Assembly: GCA_028095005.1 (NCBI GenBank)
Contig: CM051460.1
Span: forward strand, 67,247,676-67,311,675
Direction: 5' to 3'
Source: Rhynchospora pubera
Lineage: Eukaryota; Streptophyta; Magnoliopsida; Poales; Cyperaceae
DNA length: 64,000 nt
In this document: in pieces, positions 13,401-25,528 of the stretch
Numbering within the stretch: the first letter of the stretch is position 1
Layout: every line of letters starts with the position of its first letter
Position numbers and translations under genes: made by a program
Notes under the pieces: generated by a model
Databases searched by the model: none
Seen by the model: only the letters and a program-made list of their open reading frames with translations
What the model was told of the DNA's origin: nothing

Positions 13401-13739
13401 ATTAGCAATGAAGAATAAGAGAAAGTTCGAGAGATGTAAAGTAAACTCCGTATAGGAAATGACTTGTTCATCTAAGTCATTACCATTGAATACGTAGAGT
13501 TATCTTTATTAAGAGTTTGTTTAGGAATTGAAGGTTGCATACCTTAATTCTAAAAACCTCTCAAAAATATCTCCATTTCATATTCCATGATGGATGATTA
13601 TGTTTTGTAAAAGACAAGATCTTTTATTATGGATTTGTTTATATGATTTCATGCATCTTGACTGAATTTGCTTGAAATAGATAAACAATTTTTGAATGAC
13701 AAATAGAATGTGTAAGACTTGACATAAAGTATTTGACTT
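10474..13739 (+). other. Leader and gag region of the copia element, no open frame
   Basis: About 3.3 kb between the primer-binding site and the first recognisable integrase relic. All frames are closed by stops; I could not identify a nucleocapsid zinc knuckle. A long leader is typical of Angela-like elements, so part of this was probably never coding. Confidence 0.6.
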
Positions 13740-16200
13740 TCATGTTATATATACCGCTTAGTCACATAAGTAAACGAGAATCGCATTACGAGAGTCTACG
13801 TAACGTAGAGCTCGTAATTCAATTCGATTCCAATCGATTGATATGCGAATCATGTTTGTTAAATGACAAAAGCACCTTGAACCTATGAAGGTTTAAGGAC
13901 AAGTGAATTAATTAGGACTTATACATATCGATGTATAAAGACCTATAAGTACTTGTGCAATGAAAGGTTGTTGATACTTTACTACTTAACCAACGATTAT
14001 TGTAGATATTAACATATCTATTTGATAAGGTATAAGTATGAACCTTTTGACTAGTTCAAAGGAGTTCAAGTGTGAAGTTAAAAAGACCGTTCAAGGAAAA
14101 AGAAAAGTCTTACAATTAATCATGGTAAGTAGTTAAGTCATATGATTTGAAATATTATCTAAAGAGTATGAAAGTAGTTTCATAACTCGCTCCATGAGGA
14201 ATAATATGTCCAAGAATGGAGGTATCGAACAATATTTTGTATAGTTCGATCGGTAATAAATCAAATGGACTTATTCGACTCGTATTAGGGAATTATGTTT
14301 GAGGACAATATTGTTTACACTGAATGATGTTCCATCGAAGTCTATTGAAGAAGATATCTTATGAGATTTTGATCTCTAAGTATAATGCTTCTTAAGATTT
14401 GGTGTTGATAAGCTTATTTCAAGATTGTTGATAAGCTTGTACCCAAATGAGACACTTAATATTTGTAGGATGCTTTATATTAAAAGGCACTACTTCCACG
14501 AATATGATAAGAACAAAGTAGTTGTTGCTAATCATAATGTAGTCTTGATGAATTGAAACTCTCAAGAAGAAGTAGTGGGAGTAAAGTGAGCATTAAAAGA
14601 GTTTATGCGTCACTACAAGAAGTACTCTTATGGGAAACTTGTCACTCCATACATGGTGCTTAGTGGGAGTTGAGCGGAACTTCATTCACAAGTTGTTTTG
14701 AAAAGAAGTTTAATAGTACGCTCCTTCTAATGAGGACTCAACCATCTCACGAGTTGATGATGTTTGAGAAACTCATGGAATATATGAGGAGTCAAGAACT
14801 CGTTCAACAAATCGTTGTGGAAGTAGTTCTTGAACCTCAAGTACCAATCCTACAAAAGATCAACGAGAGTTGATTGCCTAAGCCGTTTGATGCATTGGCT
14901 TCACGACATTCTCAAACTTAGCATATGAGAATCCGTTGATAAACAAGGAAATGATGGAACGATCTGATTCCACATATATGGTTTGAATTCATATGATCTT
15001 TAAATAAAATCCATGTATAACAACAAGGTATAGACCTTGGTTGATGTTCATGAAGGAGCAATCCATCGAGCACGTTTAGATCTTCAAAAGGAAAGATCGA
15101 CATGGATAACAAATCGACTATGTACAAAGCGCGGCTTCTCGCTTATAGCTATGTCTAAGTCAATGACTAGTTGACTACGTACAAAGCACAACCTCTTGCT
15201 TGTGGCTATGTAAAAGTCAATGAAGATCATTCTGGCAATAGTTGTATTTCATATATGTTGATATATGGAAAAACACATAAAACCGCCTTCTTCGTATGAA
15301 TGAAGGATGATGTTGTGCATTTGACACAAATCGAGGTTTTATGTATTGCTAAAAACATACGCATGCTTCAAGGATCCATAAATGGATTAAAGCAAGTGTT
15401 GTGGAGATTGGAATAAAAGTTTTGACAAGGAAGTCAAGGAGTTGAACTTCGTCAAAAGTATCTTGTATAAACAAGATATTCAGTGGGAGCATAATTGTAT
15501 TACTTGTATTGTTCAAAGATAACAATTCATTAATTGGGAATAACATTAAGAAAATGAATATTGTCAAGATCTCTTTGGAGAATGCTTTCTCAAATGAGAA
15601 CTTGGGCGAAATCACCTGATCCTAGGAAACAAATCTATGAAGATAGATTATGATGGATGTCAGGTTTGAACAAATATGTATATATTGACGAAGTGTTCTA
15701 GAAACACGAAAGTTACACTCCAAGAAAGGATGTCTAACTGTACGTCACATGGCATGACTTGAGTGTTTTAACTCAGTCTATTGCAACTCAATTCAAGAAA
15801 GTGCATGAAATAGTTCAAGCATTCTTTCATTATGAGTTTCATTGTGTACGTCATATTTATGCATATGCCCCGATGTGTAGTATCCAAAGGATATGACAAA
15901 GAGTTGTCAAATGGATACAAGAGAGACACATTAGGACGATAATCAAGGATATCCTCGAGTACCTTACGAGAAAGAGTGATATAATGTTTCATCTCTTAAA
16001 AGGAGCTCGTGTAAGTTAATTACACTAATGCTAGTTTTTCGAAAGATTGATATAATCACAGTTGAGATACATATTTTGCTAAAAGGTGGTGTTGTAAGTT
16101 TAGAAGGTGTTCTAAATGGAATATTACAACCGTTTCCGTCACCAAAGCAAAATACATAGCAACTTGTGAAGCAATAAAAGAAGTTTATTTCGGATCGATT
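13740..16200 (+). pseudogene. Decayed copia pol (integrase, reverse transcriptase, RNase H)
   Basis: Pol relics appear in the correct order across shifting frames. Around 13830-14260 an integrase remnant shows a CESCLL-type zinc-binding end and a LAP.GI..RMEVSNN stretch matching the conserved LTPPGTPQWNGV block. Around 15370-15420 a GSINGLKQ remnant corresponds to the IYGLKQ block of reverse transcriptase. At 15520-15545 LLIGNN matches the sequence after the YVDD catalytic site, and at 16140-16190 AKYIATCEAIKE matches the end of RNase H. Stops and frameshifts fall every few dozen codons, so no protein can be made. Compared with the nearly identical LTRs this is far too much decay for mutation since insertion. 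Confidence 0.75.
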
Positions 16201-16587
16201 TCTTAGTTGAGTTATTATGGTTCTAAGCATCTCGAACTATAACTTACTCCTAAAGAACTCAATGTTACATTAGAGATTCAAATATGATCTATAACGATAT
16301 CACTTGATATCATATGATGGTGATCAAGAATATATATAGGAGAATATATATATATATATGGTCAAACAATTTTTGGATAGGTTCGCGAACACAGCGAACG
16401 CTCTAGCACGACCTCTACCTTGAGCAGTATACGAGATGCAGTTATGCATCCATACGTGGTGGACGTATGAGTAACTAGCTATAAGCGTATTATTTATTTT
16501 GAGGTCCGAGACATGTATATATGTAGATATATGACATTGTTCTCAATTCTTCGTTGGCTAGAAGTCACTACTGATTGACTCTAGGCC

Positions 16588-16598
16588 AAGTGGGAGAT
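16588..16598 (+). promoter_or_regulatory. Polypurine tract of the copia element
   Basis: AAGTGGGAGAT lies immediately before the right LTR and is the usual plus-strand primer motif of plant copia elements. Confidence 0.85.
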
Positions 16599-18375
16599 TG
16601 TTAGAGTTATGTCCTAGAAGTCAATAATTTAATGACTTAATTATTAGTTTATGTTGTGGATGATATATTATCATCTGTTCCTAGGTTTATTATTGACAGA
16701 TTATTCAGGTTGAGGATCTGAATTGTAGATCTCTGTGGATCATTCTTTAGAATGACAATAATAAATCTAAACGGTCCATAATCTTGATAATTAACAAAGG
16801 AACATTAATTATCATATAAGATTAGTATGCAAGTTAAGTGATGATTAAGTTCTACTAATCATAGGTAAAGAGTTACCAACTTAATTGCATATGTATATGT
16901 TATGGAACATAGTACAGGACTTGACCCAATGAAATAAACATATGGATTGTGTTAAGTGTCATTGTTTATTTCGTTATGATTTTGGTTCTAAGTTTGAGAT
17001 GTTTATCTTTTCCACATGAGGATAGGTTCAATAAATATTGTCTACCGCTGATTCCCGATAAGGGCTGCTATACGGACTTTATTTATGTTCTCTTGAATTG
17101 TGCGGGGAAAAGCTAATCATCAAGAAAACCGTATGTCCCTCATTAATTCACTTAGTGAGTGACGATATCTGTTTGGGCCCCTTGATGGAGTTGGATCGTA
17201 TGCGCGCAACTAAGCGATCAACTCTAGATCAAGAAACGTATAATCTGCAAGAATGACACATTCCTATCTTGGATTATACGATGATATCGTGTGACATAAG
17301 AATCAAAATAGAGAAACATATTTATTCTCTTATGCAGGATTAAAATATTGTAGCAGTACACTATTTATGTGAATTGGGAATCATAACGTGTTGCTAGATA
17401 CCGCTTATGATTATTGGAATTAAATAGCGATTTAATTCCATGTCCAACTTAGCATAAATCCTCAAAGGGTCACACAAATAGGACTTTAACCATACAGTGT
17501 ATTAATTGATTTGTTTGCATTGGAGAATGCAAAAATATGATGAGTTGATTAATTAATTATATACCGTTGCAAACCGTTTTAATTAATTACATCAAAAGGA
17601 TCATATAGAAATTAATTTAATACATATGCTTATCCCAAAGTAATTATCATTGAGTTGATAATTAATTATGCTCAACAATATTTAATATAATTATAGGAAT
17701 TATATTGAATAAATAGGCTTAATTTAATTAGCCGTTGTGAGCCGAAATAATAATCAATTGGATAGGCCCATTATATAATTGATATAATAGGCTTAAGAGA
17801 AAATAATTAAAATATGGAAAAGGCCCAATTTAGGCCTTTTATTTGGCCGGCCATAGAGTGGCAAAATGGTAAATTGTGAGGTAAGAAGGTTGGACTTGAT
17901 CTCTATATAAGGACCACTAGTTGGTGCCTTCCAACCCTAGTTCTCTCTCCTCCTCTTGCCTCCTTCTCTAGCCGCCACATTCAAAGAGAGAAAATTGGTT
18001 TTCTCTATTCCATTTTTTGCTCTCTTCCATTGATTATTAATAGGTCTCATGTGTTGAGAATAGCTATTCCTAAAATTAGTTCAATAATAGTAAAGGGATG
18101 AGCATTCCTCTAGTTCCTACTAGCATAGGACCTATGAAAATGGTTAGTTTCCTTGGTGGACTCGAGGCGCGCGATTAGGAGGCGAAGGAGAGCACCCCAT
18201 CGATTCCCATGCCGTAGGATCGAGCCCCGCGAATACGATTTCGCGGGAGGTATCGATTTCTCCTCTTTCTCTTTGTGTCTATTGCTTAAAGTACTAGATC
18301 TCGTGTTGCTTGTGTTTTAATTGGATTAATTAAGGGTAATTAGTCACAAAATTAAAATTGGGCAATTTCCTAACA
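16599..18375 (+). repeat. Right (3') LTR of the copia element
   Basis: 1777 bp, about 99.6 percent identical by eye to the left LTR, with target duplication TTAAC directly after it (18376-18380). Confidence 0.92.
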
Positions 18376-18443
18376 TTAACGACCCCTACATTTGATAATC
18401 TGCACGTGTGCCAAACATGAAAAAAATTCTTTATCCTCGTAAT

Positions 18444-18607
18444 GGGGCCGTTTGGATCGCTTATAAATTTGGGGAATTTGGAAAAGTTGCAAATTCAATA
18501 AATTTATTGAGAAGTATGTAACTTTGTGAAGAGTTTGGATTGTTTATAATAAATTTATAGTAGGAAGATGAAATTCTCCAAATTCCTTGGGAAATCCAAA
18601 CATCCCC
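18444..18607. mobile_element. MITE family M1, copy 1 (164 bp)
   Basis: Ends GGGGCCGTTTGGAT and ATCCAAACATCCCC are inverted repeats (12 of 14), with AAT on both sides (18441-18443, 18608-18610). The core GTAACTTTGTGAAGAGTTT then GGATTGTTTATAA is shared with copies at 29163 and 36785. PIF/Harbinger-like by its G-rich ends and 3-bp duplication (inference). Confidence 0.7.
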
Positions 18608-18610
18608 AAT

Positions 18611-20669
18611 GAGCGTACATTTATTTTTCTTTTATCAGATCAGATGTTGTTTAAAATTGAATTATAAAAAACATAAATATTGAAAAATGATTGTGTTTTT
18701 GCTTTCACTATTGTTTCGAAAGTTAGTGGGAAAATGTCTTTTAATCATGTTTGGATAATCTTAAAAATAATATTTCATGAAATATACTGCAATACTTCTC
18801 GAAATAAAGTAACTCTCCCACTTCGGACTTCTTTTTTGAATTTCGAATTTCAAATTACCATCGAATTATTTTTTTTTGTATATTAAAATCGCGTTGGAAA
18901 GTAAATTTATATTTACTCAAAATTCTTACTATTTTTTTATTTTGAAAAATCTTTAACAAAATTAGTTCTTGACACATCAAAACATTGATTTTTTAAAAGT
19001 GGAAAAAAATAATTAAATATGTTTGGGCCAACCAAACTTGAAGCTTTTTTTTCCAACATATTTTTTTGTGAGTTGTAAAATATGTTGAACACAAATCAAA
19101 CCTGTGCTTGGCGCATCTCAGCTCATGAATGGATAATTGAATATTTAATATAATTAATCAAAATTTTTGGATAACTAATTTGATGTCATCATGGGATCCC
19201 TCTCATATATGTTTCTCCTTTTAGCTCTTCGCCTCTTCAGTTGTCACTTTTTCAACCAATTTCTTACTATTTGATTTTTACTAATTAATTATTATATTGT
19301 CAAAAAATGATTCTAGAGAATATTATCTGATGAAAATATGAAATCATTGCCGTGATCTCACATCTTGTTTAAAAAATGACATCAGCGGATAATACCACAT
19401 TATGGAATAATCTGAAGCTAATAAAAAGTAAACAAAGGCACCTTTTTTCGCCGACAATCCTATCTAAAATCATATTCTGCCTAAACTTTTTCTGGAAGGT
19501 TAATATCTACTAGTGATGATGGAAGAGGCAAGCTTGGATTTAATGTGGCATTGGTATGCTCCCATGTATGATGCGAGACGGGATATAACACTGAGCTTTT
19601 ATGCTACCTCGACTCATCTTTTTTTTTTTTTTTGAGTTATTAAATACCTGGACTGATATTAGTTATTGCTTCATGCTCTACTTAGTTTTTTTTTTTCCAT
19701 TTGCAAAGATCTTCCTTATTTGTAGCGGCTTTTAATGGACTGAATTCAGGCGTCCTCAACGCTGTCAAAATAATTAATTAATGTTATAGAAAAATTAGAT
19801 TGAATTAAGAGGCTTTTCAGTTTGAATTTTGCATTTTGATTTCTAATATCAAAATATGAAATCATTATACCGTGCAGTCATTGTATACATAGTGCCAGCC
19901 TCAATTTTAATTATTTGTTACTGAAATCAGTCTCCTAAATTCAAATATATTAAAAAACCGACATCCTTTTAAAGTGGTAAATTGGCATTTTTCCGTGTAA
20001 GATATCCTTTCAGTCAGGTAAGATTTGTTATCTTTTTTCTAATCTATTAATCTAAGAAGAAACAGGGGCCCCGCCCTGTATTTTAACAGAGTTTTACAGA
20101 AGTTCAAGAAACAGGAGTCCTGGACTGAAGAAAGTTGAGTGAGCAAAAACAGGGTGAAAAATGAAAATAAGAAAATTATGATCACGTACCTGTCCTATTT
20201 ATTATAGATTTCTTTCTTCAATATTAAGGATTGCTCTGCTTTATCAATTGCGCTGCTTATTTAATGTCATGTCATGTCAGGTGAAAATTGGGAATGGTCT
20301 TTTGCAGCTAAATCTCTGAGAGTATTAGATTGCTTTGTAAAAAGCAATTAATTTGGGTTAAAATATATAGAGGAGCAATTAACAACAGAGAATAATTAAA
20401 TAATTCATATATTTGCGTCCAACTAAAGAAGATAATTAGCCTCAACTAGCATTTTGAAGTTCGTTATAATTAATTCTAGTTTTTTATTTCATAAGGCTAA
20501 TCAAAGTAATCATATATCACATGAAAAAAAGATAAGCCCCAAAAAGAAGTACAAATAAAAAAAAACACTCCAACCACAAAAGTTTCTCCGCTAAGCTAGT
20601 ATAAACATGGCTTTTATAGGCAACTAAACAAAAGCCAACTAAAATCTAATTAACTTCCGATTTAACTGT
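18611..20669. other. AT-rich intergenic region
   Basis: Downstream flank of the first WRKY gene. No gene, TIR pair or LTR recognised; several long T runs (for example 19620-19635). Confidence 0.5.
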
Positions 20670-22536
20670 TTATACTTGGAAAAGGGAGCAGTACTGCTGA
20701 TCAAAAGAAAATATACTGCTAATATTTTCCAACTCGAGCGAGCTGCCATCGAAATCCATGCTAAAACTGTCACTTGCAATAGGTTCCATGTCCAAGAATT
20801 CGCTTGGAATATTCACTTGTTCATGAGAGATGATACTCCCAGGTGAAGTTTGGTTGCTCATAACTTCTTCTTCTTGCTCATGCTTGATAGAAGAGAGAGG
20901 AGGTGAAGAGAAATGTTGGATAAGAGCATTGTTGGTGTTTGGATTGAAATTGATCATGTACGATGCCTCTTGTTTTTGGCAGTGTTTTTTTGCTTCTTTG
21001 CATGTGTGTTCTCCAATATATGTGATCTCATACATGTCAGGTTGTTTCTCAGACTGCTGCACTTGCCTGGTTGCTTGGCAATTCTGGTCATTTTTGTGGG
21101 TACATCTGAAATAGCTCCTACAAAATAGAATTTAACTGACAATTAGTTTTGATTTTCTTAACAGGCTTTGATATCATGTCAATAAGTGTGATGTGTGCCT
21201 GTGTGTCTTTACGGTGAGATTTGTTTTGAAGTGCATAAAAAACATGTTTCAAACTTTCAATACACACAAATTGCTACACGCCTACACCTTATCTCTACTT
21301 AGAAGATTCTCTTTGTGTGCATGTTAAAAAAGGGTCTGCTTTGGAGTTTGGACATGGACAATTGGACTGACTTGTTGCAACGTGGCTGGTACGGTAATTA
21401 ATAGTTATCAATTGCATCATCTTCATCTCACTATTGAAAGTTAGTTGGGTCCCACATTAACTGAATGTTATGTGTGAAAGATAATGGCAAAAACAAATGT
21501 TAAACTCTGTGCATGATTGGTTTGACAGCCACAACCCAAACCACAACCAAGTGGGCAAATTGTATTGGCAGTTTATTAAATTCCTTGTGGTAAAGTGCAC
21601 ATCGGTACCTAACTTTTGTTAAAACAAGGTTCCCCTTTGCTAGTTCTCCTATTTTGGCATTTTTACGAAATCAAGTTTTTTTGTTCCTTTTAGCAATGCA
21701 TCCCAAAAGAAAACGCATGAAAAGCATCCCAATAAAAATGCACCCCCTTTCTACTTTTGATGTACAGTACGCTACTAAAAGATTGCATTAATTTTTGAAC
21801 TAATTGAGAAAATATAGAAACTGTTTGAAGTTTGCAAATCCAATTAGTTTTCATTTCATGACATCCAAATTATAGAAAAAAGAAAATGGCCTGTTTTTAA
21901 GACATGGTACTTCATCTAAATGCTTAAATCTTATACTAACAAACCACAAACTCATGAATTAAGATCTAAAGTAAACAATTATTGTGCCACAGTTTACGAA
22001 AATTGAACTCTGCGTTTCTGTGAAAGACAGTAAATCTATGTAGGACTTTACCTTGGGTACTTTGCGCCAAAAATTTCCTTCTGACCATACTTTCTCCACT
22101 GATATTCATCGTCTATGCTTTTGCTTAGCACCTTGTTGCATGAATTATTAGCTCTGCAATCAAACAAATTTCTTAAAACTATCCCCCATGAAAAGTATAG
22201 TTATAAGAACATATATAACAAAGTTGATTAAGAGAAAAAAGAAAAAACAAATTCACAGTACCTTTTCCTACCGCCAAATTTCGGCGTCGCCTGTGTGCGT
22301 CTTTTCTTGCTTGAAATTGTATCCATGTCATTTTCATCTGTGCTCGGCAATGTCTGATCAGGTGATGCCACAATATTTTGTGACATTGCAATTGCTTCAG
22401 AGAATGCCCCCGATATGTTTCCGAGGAGAGGCTCTACTTGTTCAGATGGTAACTTCAGTTGTACCAACAACGCCTTTAGCTCATCAGTGCACTCTTGACC
22501 TCTTTGTAACACGTCGATCACTGAACATTCACCCAT
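20670..22536 (-). CDS. WRKY transcription factor, group III, canonical WRKYGQK (WRKY-a)
   Basis: Three exons on the minus strand: 22536-22262, 22153-22052 and 21117-20670, giving 274 residues. All four splice sites are GT-AG and the phases join exactly. The product should be a nuclear DNA-binding factor that recognises W-boxes (TTGAC), as known for the family; group III members often act in defence and senescence. The DNA-binding motif WRKYGQK is at about residues 111-117, followed by a zinc finger C-X7-C-X23-H-X-C (about 131-165), the group III signature. The intron inside the domain falls after the PR before SYFRC, as in the family. The N-terminal part (VIDVLQRGQECTDELKALL) is a typical group III helix, and a basic KKRR sits before the domain. 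The C-terminus is acidic and Ser-rich, as activation regions are. I start at ATG 22536; the upstream open stretch has no in-frame ATG. It appears intact. Confidence 0.9.
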
Positions 22537-24300
22537 TTTTGACACAACTTCTCTTGTACAACACCTCTTGCTTCTTTGAGTTGCTCTTGTCACTCTTATA
22601 AGAGAGGAGATATTGAGCTTGGGCACATTCTAAGAAGAGGCATATGTAGGCAAAGGAAATGCAAAGGATAAGGAAAGGAAACATCATGGAAAAGGGTATG
22701 TCCACTAGGCGACAAAAAAACGCTGTTATGATGTCATGTAGGAGACGTCATCTGGTGACTTGCAACGTTTTATAATCTTTCTAGAGAAATATAATAAGGA
22801 CTAGCTTGTGGCATGAAATTTATGGCATTTGGTTTAGTTGTTACTTGTTAGTGTTGTCAAAACTTTAAGTACTGTACGTATCATATCTGGACAAAAAAAC
22901 TTTATGTATGAATGCCTTAACAAATTGAAAATAAGTTTGAAATAGATAGTCTTTTATTTCAGCGCAAATGATTCTCCCATTTAATTTAATCATTTATACC
23001 TTCAAGGGGTATGAATTCTTTATTCGGAAATAGCATATTCGGAGCAAGAGAGTAATCAGCTCGCTATTAAAATTGGAAAAGGAAATTGTCATATGACACA
23101 CGTAAAGACAAGATTCTTTCCAACTGTAAATTTAATATTAACTATACTATAAATAATTAATATCATGAGCTATACTAAATCTCAAAGATACTACATTGTA
23201 TAATATTTTCTAATATGATATTAAAATAACAAGCAAAAGATGGCTTCATTTGTGAGCAAATAAAAAAATAAAATAATGTTACACAATAAAGATTTGTTGA
23301 TCAATTTATTTTCTTATTAGATGAAAAAATGAAACATATTGTTTTGTCTAGCGATTGATATTCAACCAAAGATCAAACCGATCGAACATCACAAACATGT
23401 GGATACACTCTAGATCTAGCGTATCCTCTCTTGGATCCATGTGCTTATAAGGGGGTAGAGATTCCCACTTTTAAAGTCTTAAGTTCGCATGTACAAAATA
23501 TTCATTTTCGTAATATATGGTGGCTAATATTATCTATCTTGATTTCTAAGTCAGATAAATTATTTGGAAATACCTTCTTTTAAATTTAGCCTCAATAAGA
23601 GTACGTATATATATCCTCAAAAATGAAGTTTGATCAGTCAAAATAGTAGAAATTAATAAAGGGAGTCCTATTTTGAATAATGATCAATGTGTATATATAT
23701 CATGTATATGTATATTAAATGGATACCTGGAGCTTCTTTTGTCTGAATATATATATATATATAACAAAAATCAGAGATCTATTTAGTTGATCATTTCAAT
23801 TACTTATCATAAAAAAATAACTGTAGTTGCAGATTTTGATAAATGAAAATCTGGGACATATATAGGTACAGGATCCCATCAATGCTAAACCCAAATGAAA
23901 AATATCACATTTTCGGGTCTAATTATAGAATGTATCTTAGCAATGTAGCATTGAAGATAATTCTTCTAGAATCGTAAGCATGCTGCACATAGTGCCACAC
24001 AGTATTCACTCGCAAAATATCAGAACACGTTAATTTGTTACCACATGGCCAAGTGCTCTGTTTCCAGTAGGCCATTCTTTGGTTCCAGATGAGACGATAA
24101 TATCAAATGTACTTATAAAAAAAATATTATCAAATGAATTATTACTAGAGGGATATATTTAGCTTCGCTTGATAGGAAAATTCTTACTGATTGATAACCT
24201 ACAATCTAGCTCATAGATCTCAACAAAGAATTTAGATAAAGAAGAGTAAGAATTTCTAATTTATTTCACTCTAATTCAATTTAGTACATTATTTCTCCCG
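22537..24300. other. Promoter side of WRKY-a and AT-rich intergenic DNA
   Basis: No further gene. The first several hundred bases up to about 23.0 kb are presumably the WRKY-a promoter (minus strand). Beyond that I see only AT-rich sequence and a few TA microsatellites (for example 23747-23762). Confidence 0.5.
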
Positions 24301-25528
24301 GTATACAAATGTCTAACCCCCCTTCCTCATGGAGGGGGTTCCTATTTATAGTGATCAGGTGGCGCTACTCCAGATCTTTTGTGGCCTATCTGGGGCACCA
24401 TCTCTTCCTTTGATTGCGACATGAAGGTCGCCGAAACCTCTCCTAACCTCGATCTGCCTCTCCTTGGTCTCCAACCCAAGTGCGCTTGTACGAGGTTGTG
24501 TCGAGGTCTCACTAGCGGGCCTTCGTAGAAAGTCACAGAGCATCTCAGGGCAATTATTGAAATCAATTGTCCTGGGGAACCGTTTTTTCCAGGGGATCCA
24601 CGACGAAATGTCCTTTCTAACGGTTTCTTACCCTGGACCCACCTAAAGCACAACGGCTCTGGGTCCACCTTAATCATTGCGGTTTTCGACCATCTTTCCT
24701 TTAAGGGCCCCAAGAAGGATCTTTTATGCGACCTTTCTTGGTCTTTTACTGTATTTGGGCCCTAAAGAAGGCTTTATATAGCCACTGGGCCCAAATCCTG
24801 ATCTGACTGTATCATTAGCCCTCGAGCTTCTGATGAATATTTGTATTCTATCAGAAGTTCTTTGGAAGGAGCCTTGGAGTCAAGTAACGAGAGTGAGCTT
24901 TGAGCGATGTTCAGGCGATGTTTGATTGACGACCAAGCTCTTTGAGAGGGAAAATACGAAGCTTCGCTCAATCATTATAATGTGCGAGCCCTCAGATGGC
25001 GTTAATTAGTGTCTACATCCATAAGGCACAGTCGCACATTGATGGTTGCTATTATCGAGCCTCGTGCGATGTTGGTTGAGAAATCTGGTGAATATAATAG
25101 CGAAAAAAGTGGGGACCACATAAATCTCCCTAGGGATTCTTCAAGATCTTCCCATTATTGTGTCTTCTGAGGTATCGTGTCGCGACGATTTGTCTTCTCG
25201 TTGGGATTTGAAAAGGCGCAAAGTTCCTTTTTAAGTGTAGAAACCGAGGAGGCATGTCCTTTATATAAATTCAAGATTACCATTTCTTTCTCTCTCTATT
25301 CCCAGCGCGTTCTCTGTGTTCTTGCAGTTGTTCTTTTCTTTCTTGCACTCCGGTGAACTTCTGACTGCCGCCCCTCTTCTTCTGCTCTTATCTTTGTACG
25401 ACGGCGACCACTAACTACTGGTACTGACTTTCTTCTTTCTAATCCTTTCCGTACTTTCGTTTGTCTTCACCTTTTGATTCATTCTTATCGTTGCTTTTGT
25501 TTGAATTTCCTTGTTGTTTAGTTCAAAC
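24301..25528 (+). promoter_or_regulatory. Upstream region and TATA box of the transposon-type gene
   Basis: Base composition becomes noticeably more GC-rich from about 24.3 kb, marking the likely start of a mobile element. A small hairpin (ACCCCCC...GGGGGGTT type) lies near 24317-24341. TATATAAAT at 25262-25269 with a CT-rich leader before the ATG at 25529 looks like a real promoter. No matching copy of this region was seen downstream, so LTRs cannot be claimed. Confidence 0.5.

Larger units (their letters stand above)
8684..18375 (+). mobile_element. Ty1/copia LTR retrotransposon, Angela-like, structurally complete but coding-dead
   Basis: A 9692-bp element with two 1777-bp LTRs (8684-10460, 16599-18375) beginning TGTTAGAG and ending CCTAACA, and a perfect 5-bp target duplication TTAAC (8679-8683, 18376-18380). 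A primer-binding site for initiator methionine tRNA follows the left LTR and a purine tract precedes the right one, so orientation is plus. The order integrase, reverse transcriptase, RNase H in the relic coding region is that of copia elements. The LTR start and length and the integrase wording resemble the Angela/BARE lineage (inference). By eye the LTRs differ at about 7 positions (0.4 percent), so insertion was recent, yet no gag-pol frame survives. Confidence 0.93.

Noticed and set aside
22537..22626. Upstream extension of WRKY-a by 30 codons
   Set aside because: It begins with GTG, not ATG; the first in-frame ATG is at 22536 and fits the family's N-terminus.
24342..24713. 123-codon open frame on the minus strand upstream of the transposon-type gene
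   Set aside because: No family motif, and overlapping open frames exist on both strands. More likely part of the noncoding end of the element.
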